Shown here piece by piece: positions 43,871 through 52,129 of a DNA stretch of 62,101 nucleotides. Both the position numbers and the translations under genes were made by a program. Under the pieces are notes generated by a model that worked only from the letters and a program-made list of their open reading frames with translations, made no database searches and had not been told where the DNA came from. Source of the DNA: Saprospiraceae bacterium UBA2365 (GTDB taxonomy: Bacteria; Bacteroidota; Bacteroidia; Chitinophagales; Saprospiraceae); NCBI GenBank assembly GCA_002344345.1, contig DDTL01000021.1:10683-72783 (forward strand), in the 5' to 3' direction. Numbering within the stretch: the first letter of the stretch is position 1; each line of letters opens with the position of its first letter.

Positions 43871-46159
43871 ATGCAATACCTGAAGGCTTCATTTCTTGCT
43901 TTATTTCTATTGACGGTAAATCTGATTTTCGCTCAGACAGGCACCATCCGGGGCAATGTGTATGATAAAGGTACAGGCAATCCTATTGCCTATGCCAATA
44001 TTTATCTGGAAAACACAAATTTTGGAGTGACTACTGATGATGATGGATTTTTCAGCATAACCAATGTTCCGAAAGGTAATTATTCACTGGTTGCCTCATT
44101 TATTGGTTACGAAACTAAAAAACAAGCTGTCGAATTACTCTCCGGCCAGATCAAATACATTCAGCTTTCTCTGGAAGCGTCGGGCATCGGACTGGCGGTT
44201 GTCGATATTTCTGCAAAACGTGAACGGGTAAGATCGGAAACCCATGTTTCAGTAATAAAAGTTTCTCCAAAGGAAATAAAAGCCCTGCCTGCTATCGGTG
44301 GAGAAGCAGATATATTACAGTATTTACAGGTATTACCCGGCATCATTGCCACTGGAGATCAGGGTGGACAATTATTCATACGGGGTGGTTCTCCCGTCCA
44401 GAATAAGATCACTCTGGATGGTTTGACCATAATCAATCCCTTTCATAGCATCGGCTCATTTTCAGTTTTTGAAACGGAACTGATCAGCAACGTCGACGTC
44501 CTCACCGGAGGTTTCAATGTTGAGCACGGAGGCAGAGTCTCTGCCGTCGTGGACATTAAAACAAGACCCGGAAATGGGGTCCGACATGAATCCATCATTT
44601 CTGTCAGCCCTTTCATGTATAAATTACTAGCTGAAGGCCCAATCATTAAATTCAGTGAAAACAAAGACTTTAGTATGTCCTACATTTTGACCACTAAACA
44701 ATCACTTATTGATAAAACAGCCAAAATTCTGTATCCCTACATCAATGCTTCCGATTCCATAGGCCTTCCATACAAAATCAGCGATTTTTACGGAAAATTA
44801 AGCATGCAACTTGGCAGTGGTTCAAAGATTGACCTATTTGGATTCGATTTTACTGACCGATATTTCCATCCGAGAGTTGCAGACATTAACTGGGACAACT
44901 CCGGCGGAGGCATTAAATTCAAAGTCATCCCTTCGAACAGCAGCATCATGGTTGACGCCGGATTTGGATATACAGCATACGAAACAGAGATGATCAGCGC
45001 AGATGGACTGCCGAGATTCAGCGAAATCAACCATTTTAGTACAGATGTGGACTTCACCTATTTCGGAGAAAAAATAAAAATGAATTACGGACTGGAATTC
45101 AACAGCATCTATACAAATTTTGAATTTACCAATCCGTTCAAGGTGAGCTTTCAGGAATTCCAAAATACGACCGAGATGAACGGCTACATAAAATTGACCC
45201 GCAAATGGCTTGGATGGATCATAGAACCAGGTCTGAGGGCACAATTTTATGCTTCTTTAGGTGATTTTGAACTTGAACCAAGGTTAAGCCTAAAATACAA
45301 TATCAATGAATCCATTAGAATTAAAGCATCCGGTGGTCTTTATTCACAAAACCTGATCAGCACATCCACTGAAAGAGATGTTGTCAATATTTTTGTGGGC
45401 TTTATCTCCAGCCCGGAAGAAAGAGTGTATGATCCGTTTACTGAAAGCAATGCTGTAAATAAGCTCCAAAAAGCGAAACAGGCTGTCTTAGGAATAGAAT
45501 TCACACCATTAGCCAATCTGGATATCAACCTGGAAGGGTATTACAAAAATTTTGACCAGCTGATCGTGGTCAACCGCAATAAACTTTCTTTGAAAGACCC
45601 TAATTACGTGGTAGAACACGGAAATGCTTACGGTATGGATGTTTCTGCAAAATATGAACTGAGCAAATTATACTTTTGGTTGGCTTATTCCCTGAGTTGG
45701 GTTCAGAGAGACGATGCTGAACAGGTTTACCCTACCGTATTTGACCGAAGACACAACCTGAATTTTATCAGCAGTGCTACTTTTGGGAAAAATGCATCAT
45801 GGGAAGCAAGTGCCAGATGGAACCTGGGCAGCGGATTCCCGTTCACCAAAACCCAGGCATTTTTCAATCAGTTTCAATTCATCAACGGAGCAAATACCGA
45901 TTATGAAACCGACAATCCTGATTTTATCGGTGTGATCTATTCAGATGTGAGGAACGGAGGTAGGCTTCCATATTATCACAGGCTCGACCTGGCATTGAAG
46001 AAAACCATCAAATTATATGCTAAGAGCAGGCTTGAAATTCAGGCGAGTGTAACCAATGTGTACAACAGGCAAAACATTTTCTATTTTGACAGGCTGAAAT
46101 ATGAGCGGGTCAACCAATTGCCGGTTTTGCCATCGTTGGGTATCACCTGGTATATCTGA
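43871..46159 (+). CDS. TonB-dependent receptor with CarboxypepD_reg-like domain
   Basis: A 762-residue outer-membrane receptor. Signal peptide 1-21 (ends FAQ), CarboxypepD_reg-like domain (about 24-110), plug (about 120-230, with GGSPVQNKITLDGLTIINP), then the beta-barrel to the end (SLGITWYI). No STN domain, so direct anti-sigma signalling is not expected. The DISAKRERV phrase precedes the plug, and no SusD-like partner gene is next to it. The substrate is unknown. Confidence 0.92.
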   Translation: MQYLKASFLALFLLTVNLIFAQTGTIRGNVYDKGTGNPIAYANIYLENTNFGVTTDDDGFFSITNVPKGNYSLVASFIGYETKKQAVELLSGQIKYIQLSLEASGIGLAVVDISAKRERVRSETHVSVIKVSPKEIKALPAIGGEADILQYLQVLPGIIATGDQGGQLFIRGGSPVQNKITLDGLTIINPFHSIGSFSVFETELISNVDVLTGGFNVEHGGRVSAVVDIKTRPGNGVRHESIISVSPFMYKLLAEGPIIKFSENKDFSMSYILTTKQSLIDKTAKILYPYINASDSIGLPYKISDFYGKLSMQLGSGSKIDLFGFDFTDRYFHPRVADINWDNSGGGIKFKVIPSNSSIMVDAGFGYTAYETEMISADGLPRFSEINHFSTDVDFTYFGEKIKMNYGLEFNSIYTNFEFTNPFKVSFQEFQNTTEMNGYIKLTRKWLGWIIEPGLRAQFYASLGDFELEPRLSLKYNINESIRIKASGGLYSQNLISTSTERDVVNIFVGFISSPEERVYDPFTESNAVNKLQKAKQAVLGIEFTPLANLDINLEGYYKNFDQLIVVNRNKLSLKDPNYVVEHGNAYGMDVSAKYELSKLYFWLAYSLSWVQRDDAEQVYPTVFDRRHNLNFISSATFGKNASWEASARWNLGSGFPFTKTQAFFNQFQFINGANTDYETDNPDFIGVIYSDVRNGGRLPYYHRLDLALKKTIKLYAKSRLEIQASVTNVYNRQNIFYFDRLKYERVNQLPVLPSLGITWYI

Positions 46160-46507
46160 TTTTATCCATTCTGAAAAGTAATTGAAAATTAAGTTTACTC
46201 TTGATGGGCCAGGGTCTTGTTCGAGTATCCCGGATCAGTAGTAGCTATGAGACTTTGTAGCATTGGGTTATGTGTTTAGAACCACATATACCTTGCAGCA
46301 TGCGAACCACATTTTATTAACTGAATATGCGAATCAAGGGTTAAAGTTAATTCTGCAGATAAGCAGGATTTTCTCACTTTTTTGCCTCGATCCTAAAGGA
46401 TGAAAGCGAGAAAATCCTTTATCTTCCTTTAGGATTGAGGCCAAATAAAGGATTTTCGGAGCTTTTTTTCAACCCTTGATTCGCATTGAATGTAAAAATC
46501 AGTATTA
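46160..46507. other. Intergenic region with an inverted-repeat element
   Basis: Contains the element at 46327-46486. The first 165 bases show no recognisable signal. Confidence 0.5.
46327..46486. repeat. MITE-like element A (16-bp terminal inverted repeats)
   Basis: ATGCGAATCAAGGGTT at 46327-46342 and its exact reverse complement at 46471-46486. Inside is a long hairpin at 46385-46440 (CCTC.ATCCTAAAGGA with TCCTTTAGGAT.GAGG) and a second phrase AAAGGATTTTC. Related termini occur at 49264-49508 on the other side of topA. Confidence 0.8.
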
Positions 46508-49030
46508 TTACTTACCTTTTGTCTTAAATGATCCTGGCAAAGATTCTTCTATGATCGATTTGACCTTTTCCAGACTCCAGACTTTCAGTTCTTCCGGCGG
46601 GACAGCCTTGCCATCCGTTTTCGGTATTTTTACAGCATTCTTTTTGAACCTGATAAAAGGTCCCCATCTTCCATTTTCAATGGCAATACCTTCCTTTTCC
46701 CAATTCTGAATGTACCTGTTGGCTTCCTTGACAACTTTTGCTTCGATCAGTTCAATGGCTTCTTTCAATGTGATATGGTCAAAATCTATCTTTTTTGGCA
46801 CATTGACAAATAAGCCATTCCATTTGATAAATGGTCCAAACCTGCCTTTTCCTTTGGTGATATCCTGATCCTGAAAACGCCCTATAGGTCTATTTTCATC
46901 CAATTTCATGGAAATCAATTCAACAGCACGGTCAAAATCAACTTTCAATGGATCTTCTCCCCTGGGAATCGAAACAAACATCTCCTTGTATTTCAAATAT
47001 GGACCAAAACGGCCGGAACTGACCGTGATCACCTCACCTTGAAATTTGCCCAGATCTTTAGGCAACTGAAACAGATCCATCGCCTCCTCGAAGGTGATCA
47101 ATTCCATCTTTTGTTCAGGTTTAAGGTTGGCAAACTTTGGCTTGGCCCCTTCAGGCATTTCCTCCTTAGTCCCGATCTGAACGACTGGTCCATATCGTGT
47201 AAGCTGAACCAGAACTGTATGGCCGGTGGATGGGTCAATTCCCAACTCACGCCTTGCCCGGACACGTTCAGTATTTTCTATCGTATTCTCAATATCCCTA
47301 TGAAAAACATCATAAAACTCCTTGATCATTCCTGACCAGTCTATGCCTTTTTCTGCAATATCATCCAGTTGCATCTCAACATCAGCGGTAAAACTGTAAT
47401 CCATGATGGTCGAAAAATGCTCCTCCAGAAAATCAGTAACGATCATTCCCAGATCCGTCGGATGCAGCCTGTTTACAGCACCGCCAACGACTTCAGCCTT
47501 TTCTTCTCTTTTTATGATACCCTTTCGTAATGTCAGTTCAATAAATTCCCGCTTTACACCCTCTATCTTGTCTTTGACAATATAACCTCTTTCTTTTTCC
47601 ATGATCCTGGAAATGGTAGGGGCATAAGTGGAAGGCCTGCCTATTCCCAGCGCTTCCAGTTGTTTTACCAGGGTTGCTTCCGTATACCTTGGCTTTGGCT
47701 TTGAATACCTTTGGATAGCGCTGATTTGTTGACCAAATAATATTTGGCCTACTTTTACCGGAGGAATGACACCTTGTCCATTTTCCCCTGAGTCATCATC
47801 AGAGGATTCCATATATACTTTCAGAAAACCATCGAACTTCATCACTTCCCCTGAAGCCTGGAAAATTGCTTTGTCATGATTAGAAATTGCGATATCAACT
47901 TCCGTGCGTTCAAGTTCAGCGCTTGACATTTGACTCGCGATGGTCCTTTTCCATATCAGATCATACAATTTCATCTGATCGCTGTCTTCACCGGCTTCAA
48001 GCCGGTCTATATAGGTCGGCCTGATGGCTTCGTGGGCTTCCTGAGCATTGGCCTTTTGGGTTTTATACTGTCTTTTATGTGCATATTTTTCACCAAAATT
48101 CTCTACAATGGCTTTATGTATCGTATTCAGGGCTTGTTGACTCAACAATGTACTGTCTGTTCTCATATAGGTAATGGCACCGCTTTCGTACAATTTTTGG
48201 GCTGCGCTCATTGTTCTGGATACACTGAAACCGTATTTCCTGCTCGCTTCCTGTTGTAATGTGGAAGTGGTAAAAGGAGGCGTTGGATTCCTTTTGACAG
48301 GCTTTACCCTGAGATCAGCGATGCGGTAAGTTGCTCCAATGATCTTTTCCAAAAACTTGCGGGCTTCCTCTTCAATAGGAAAACTTTGGCTCAATTCTGC
48401 CTTTATAACATTGTTACTGCCATTATCCTCCGCAACGGAAAAATGACCATATACCCTGAAGGCTGATTGTGATTCAAATTCTCTGATTTCCCTTTCACGT
48501 TCAACGATCAGTTTTACAGCAACAGACTGAACCCTTCCTGCTGAAAGCTTGCCCTTGATCTTTCTCCAAAGCAACTCCGATAATTCGAAGCCCACCACCC
48601 GATCCAAAACCCTTCTTGCTTGCTGAGCATTTACCAGATTCATATCTACGAGCCTGGGCTGCCCGATGGCTTTTATGACTGCATCTTTTGTGATTTCCCT
48701 GAATGCAATCCTTTTGGTATTGCGTACATCCAGACCCAAAACCTCACACAAATGCCACGCAATGGCTTCTCCTTCGCGGTCCTCGTCCGTCGCCAGCCAA
48801 ATGGTCTCTGACAACTTCATTTCGTCCTTGAGCGCTTTAACAACCTTCTTCTTGTCCGGAGTGATCTCATATTGTGGAGCAAAAGAATTGGAAATATCTA
48901 TACCCATATTTTTTTTGGGTAAATCCCGGATATGACCGAAACTGGATTTGACCTTAAAGTCCTTACCCAAAATTTTTTCAATGGTTTTTGCTTTTGCAGG
49001 AGACTCAACTATCAATAAATTTCTCGTCAT
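46508..49030 (-). CDS. topA: DNA topoisomerase I
   Basis: An 840-residue type IA topoisomerase that relaxes negative supercoils. Toprim motif LLIVESPAKAKTI (residues 4-16) and DEDREGEAIAWHL. The catalytic tyrosine lies in GAITYMRTDST (about 300). The C-terminus has at least three repeats of the form SGRFGPYLKY / KGRFGPFIKW / NGRWGPFIRF in place of Cys4 zinc ribbons, as is usual in this phylum. The start is ATG 49030; a GTG codon precedes it directly. A good promoter lies at 49123-49155. Confidence 0.97.
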   Translation of the reverse strand: MTRNLLIVESPAKAKTIEKILGKDFKVKSSFGHIRDLPKKNMGIDISNSFAPQYEITPDKKKVVKALKDEMKLSETIWLATDEDREGEAIAWHLCEVLGLDVRNTKRIAFREITKDAVIKAIGQPRLVDMNLVNAQQARRVLDRVVGFELSELLWRKIKGKLSAGRVQSVAVKLIVEREREIREFESQSAFRVYGHFSVAEDNGSNNVIKAELSQSFPIEEEARKFLEKIIGATYRIADLRVKPVKRNPTPPFTTSTLQQEASRKYGFSVSRTMSAAQKLYESGAITYMRTDSTLLSQQALNTIHKAIVENFGEKYAHKRQYKTQKANAQEAHEAIRPTYIDRLEAGEDSDQMKLYDLIWKRTIASQMSSAELERTEVDIAISNHDKAIFQASGEVMKFDGFLKVYMESSDDDSGENGQGVIPPVKVGQILFGQQISAIQRYSKPKPRYTEATLVKQLEALGIGRPSTYAPTISRIMEKERGYIVKDKIEGVKREFIELTLRKGIIKREEKAEVVGGAVNRLHPTDLGMIVTDFLEEHFSTIMDYSFTADVEMQLDDIAEKGIDWSGMIKEFYDVFHRDIENTIENTERVRARRELGIDPSTGHTVLVQLTRYGPVVQIGTKEEMPEGAKPKFANLKPEQKMELITFEEAMDLFQLPKDLGKFQGEVITVSSGRFGPYLKYKEMFVSIPRGEDPLKVDFDRAVELISMKLDENRPIGRFQDQDITKGKGRFGPFIKWNGLFVNVPKKIDFDHITLKEAIELIEAKVVKEANRYIQNWEKEGIAIENGRWGPFIRFKKNAVKIPKTDGKAVPPEELKVWSLEKVKSIIEESLPGSFKTKGK

Positions 49031-49122
49031 CACAAAATTTTACATAAAAAATCCTGTCATACCAACATGCGCTTACGTCACCTTAACCGGCAGAAATCAG
49101 TACGCAGGGTTTAAAATTTCGC

Positions 49123-49155
49123 CAAAAGTAGCAAAATTGTTCATTTGCAAACAAA
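49123..49155 (-). promoter_or_regulatory. Promoter of topA
   Basis: On the minus strand TACTTTTG (49123-49130) is preceded by TTTG at 49152-49155 (21-bp gap) or 49148-49151 (17-bp gap). It fits the Bacteroidota consensus; the leader would be about 90 nt. Confidence 0.65.
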
Positions 49156-49263
49156 TACAAGTAGATATTTTAACAGAAATGAACTTTCTTCCTTATTCCC
49201 TTTACCCTAAAAGTTGTTTAAACTGAAATTATTTCACCTGTTTTGAACACATTTTTATAAATA

Positions 49264-49508
49264 ATGCGAATCAATGGTTGAAAATGTTTATCGAAGTTGT
49301 TCAACCCACTTCGGGGTTGTAAACATGAAAACATCCTAAACCCCGGGTTTCACCCGGGGCTAATAAGGTTTATGTCCTTCGGACAATTTTACCCGATAGG
49401 AATTGATTAAAAACAAGCCCTTTTCAGGCATAGAGTAAAGAGTGTAACTGGTGGATTAGAATTTAACTAAACAAAAACCCGGAAGCAGGTTCAATCCTTG
49501 ATTCGCAT
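49264..49508. repeat. MITE-like element B with CCCCGGG hairpin
   Basis: ATGCGAATCAATGGTTGAA (49264-49282) pairs with the reverse complement of 49490-49508 at about 17 of 19 positions. The same terminal sequence bounds element A. Inside, CCCCGGG...CCCGGGG (49341-49359) forms a strong hairpin, followed by CTAATAAGGTTTATGTCCTT, which I recall as a widespread intergenic repeat. Confidence 0.75.
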
Positions 49509-49509
49509 A

Positions 49510-50274
49510 ATTAGCCATAATTCTTTATTAATTCCTAAACTTAAATTTGTCCGGGAATGTCAGGTACATTGGAATTCTACATAAAAATAACTCCATGTTT
49601 TATCGACAAACTTTTTAAACAGAAGAAAGCTTAAACGCGATTAACAAAACACAGTGGAGTTTTACAGATGGAGTGGCAATGGCAATACCTGAGCCGCATG
49701 TTTTTAAACAAGCAGATGGTACGATCAGGGCAAAAACAATTATGAGAGCAATTACATACTATAGGAAAGCTATCTTTACAAACTTGCCGAGCCTGCCACA
49801 CGACAAACCTGATTACCGGATTTTTGGAAGGTACATTGAGGTAAGAGCGCTTCATCATGAATGCTGACAACCTTAGATTTTGTAATGCCTGAGAGATGGG
49901 ATAGGAATGGAAGGAGTTCAGGCAACAATCAGCTAGGGACATGTTGTTGGGAGATCATGATTTTAATAATTCGACGATAAAGCCAGTCCAAACGCAGTAG
50001 ATAAGCTGAGCAATCAAAAGACAAAGAAAACTGGTAGGAAGAAAAGCCGGTTTGAAATCATTTACTAAGAAGCAATGCAAAAGATTAAAATATCAATTAG
50101 TAAAACAGGATGAATAAACAGGAAATCAAAGCCCAGCAAAGAATAGGTAAAGCCAGCAAATCAAAAAAAACCTTCTAGCCTCTCATCCAATTGTTGAATA
50201 CTCCATATGGATATCTGAGTATTGGATGAAATTTGTGAAGAGTGGGTCAAAAATGTTGAACACTTTTCTTAAAA
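49510..50274. other. Gene-poor region, possible decayed coding DNA
   Basis: About 760 bp without a confident gene. On the plus strand an open frame from about 49621 to 49866 encodes a peptide with QWSFTDGVAMAIPEPHVFKQ, but I recognise no family. The minus strand over the same place is Cys/His-rich only by chance of composition. The stretch 49980-50160 is A-rich and uses frequent stops. It may be the remains of a lost gene or mobile element. Confidence 0.4.
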
Positions 50275-50721
50275 TCATTTATTCTGTGAATGAATTCCCT
50301 GGATTTTAAGCATGGCAAGGTTTTCTTTCATGGAACCCACCTGTTCCGAAGGATGACCTTGCCACCCAATGACTTCCCCGATTATTCTGAAAGCTTGTTT
50401 GGAGCGATAGGATTTTGTAGGATTTCCTGGAAATTTTTTATCAGTCAAATCCGGATCATCTTCAATTTCCCCGGTAGGTTCGACCACATAGATTCTTTCA
50501 TGACCATTGCCGGCAGCCAGTTCAGCACCCCAAATGGCAGCGTCCATTGTTGCAGTCAAAAAAATATGCCTGGCTTTTTCCTGATCACCATAATTTGGAT
50601 TGAAACCAACTTCAATCAAGTCGCCAACCTGCAAGTCAGCCTTTGTTCCATGAAAATAGGACTGTGTAAAAACAGTTGGCCTTTTATTTTCTGATGTTTG
50701 TTCTTTCCTGCTTTTTCCCAT
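50275..50721 (-). CDS. arr: NAD+-rifampin ADP-ribosyltransferase (Arr family)
   Basis: A 148-residue enzyme of the Arr family, which inactivates rifamycins by ADP-ribosylation. Typical blocks: QSYFHGTKADLQVGDLIE (His at about 25), ARHIFLTATMDAAIWGAELA, the ERIYVVEPTG strand, and the end with DDPDLTDKKFPGNPTKSYRS. Length matches Arr-2/Arr-ms. It is monocistronic and lies in a repeat-rich area. Whether it confers resistance in this host is not known. Confidence 0.92.
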   Translation of the reverse strand: MGKSRKEQTSENKRPTVFTQSYFHGTKADLQVGDLIEVGFNPNYGDQEKARHIFLTATMDAAIWGAELAAGNGHERIYVVEPTGEIEDDPDLTDKKFPGNPTKSYRSKQAFRIIGEVIGWQGHPSEQVGSMKENLAMLKIQGIHSQNK

Positions 50722-50812
50722 TTTAAATATTCCTGTCTGTCTGTGATATTTAATGTATCCGAATTAACCCATTTCTTTGGGGATTTGTTGATGAAGGGAA
50801 AATAAATTTTAG

Positions 50813-51709
50813 TTATGGAGACGATTTCATGATCCGGCTTGTATAAACTTTTGAATCTAAAAATACCTGAATGATATATAATCCGGGCTTCAGGTTTTCC
50901 AGATTAAGTACATTTTCAGTTCCGGATCTGATCATTTGACCATTTATATCAAAAATATTGTAAAAAATGGGTGAAGTATCGGCATCAATCTTTAATTCAT
51001 CGGTAAAAGGATTCGGGAATAGTCTGACAGACTCATCTTTCATCAGGTTGTCAGTTGAAATCCAGTCAAATTCATAGGTGCAGGAATCGCGATGACCGGT
51101 TGAGTAAAAACCAATTTCTGTATCCTGATAACATCTCAAAGAGTGAATAAACTGTACATCACAACCGCCATAAAATTTATTGTCTATATTTGCCAGAAAT
51201 GTCAGGTCACCCAGTTTTTGAATGACCATTCCAGTGTTTTCATATTGAAAATCAAAGTAATTGTAAGTATAAGTGACGAAAAGTCTTTTGAGCGGCATTT
51301 CATTGATCATTACCAAATCGACGGAATCAACGCTGATCAATACGGTGTCTGTGATATTGTTTTCGTCGACAATGAGCAATTCCCAACCATCGCCCGCACC
51401 AGCTGAAAAGTTGTAAAGGGTTTGGAATGTATCCAACTCCGGCTCATATATCATCACTGCATCATTCTGTTCAAACGTGTATATTTTTTCATGATAAAAT
51501 GCATTACATGACAAAAAATCAATATTGATCCTTTTGCAGGCGGTCCCTGAAATCTCAACAATGGAATCACAAAACACACGATGATAATCTATATCACCTG
51601 AAAAAGCATAACTGACATCGTAATACCATTCAGCGCCGACCGGCGACCATTCTTGTGAGAAACCGGATCCAGGCAGGAAAAAAATGAGGAAAATGAGTAT
51701 TTTTTTCAT
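50813..51709 (-). CDS. Secreted protein with T9SS type A sorting domain
   Basis: A 298-residue exported protein. Signal peptide MKKILIFLIFFLPGSGFSQ. The middle region (20-215) is of unknown beta-rich type. The C-terminal domain (about 225-296) has the type A sorting pattern: VRLFPNPFTDELKI, FDINGQMIRSG, NLENLKPGLYIIQV and a basic end. It should be exported by the T9SS and have its C-terminus removed. The function is unknown. Confidence 0.88.
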   Translation of the reverse strand: MKKILIFLIFFLPGSGFSQEWSPVGAEWYYDVSYAFSGDIDYHRVFCDSIVEISGTACKRINIDFLSCNAFYHEKIYTFEQNDAVMIYEPELDTFQTLYNFSAGAGDGWELLIVDENNITDTVLISVDSVDLVMINEMPLKRLFVTYTYNYFDFQYENTGMVIQKLGDLTFLANIDNKFYGGCDVQFIHSLRCYQDTEIGFYSTGHRDSCTYEFDWISTDNLMKDESVRLFPNPFTDELKIDADTSPIFYNIFDINGQMIRSGTENVLNLENLKPGLYIIQVFLDSKVYTSRIMKSSP

Positions 51710-52129
51710 GATGTTGTCAGTTTTAATTTTTTAGCTGGGTAGTCTTTTCTTCCGGAGTCTTTTGGCTAATGATTTGCAGCAGTCGCCAAAGCCAGTTTTT
51801 CAGACTAATTTTATGTAATTGTTTCGATCAATAGTCTTTAAGTATTAAGTCTGTTAGCTGATGATTTATACCAAAGGTTAAAACCACTGTTTCCAGAACA
51901 AATCAGATGTCTTTTACTCAAAATACATGCTCAATCCAAAAAGACTAACACGCTAACAGACTAATTAGCTCACCACCTAAGTAATTGCAATTTAATTTCA
52001 TATTACTCAATTTATGCTCTCAATTTCGGGCCAGCAGACTATTTAGCAACGCACCTGAATAATGATTTGTTGAACCATGAAAATATCCTGAGCAAATAGC
52101 GATCAGATTCATCCCGTCAGGCGGTTTTC
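51710..52129. other. Intergenic region, 420 bp
   Basis: AT-rich, no gene. Words of the form CTAACAGACTAATTAG (about 51953) resemble ATTAGTCTGTTAGC near 54611 in inverse order, perhaps a small dispersed repeat. No terminator was identified. Confidence 0.4.

Noticed and set aside
49631..49942. Cys-rich minus-strand frame of 103 codons
   Set aside because: The cysteines are irregularly spaced and the opposite strand has a more protein-like frame; there is no start signal or family match.
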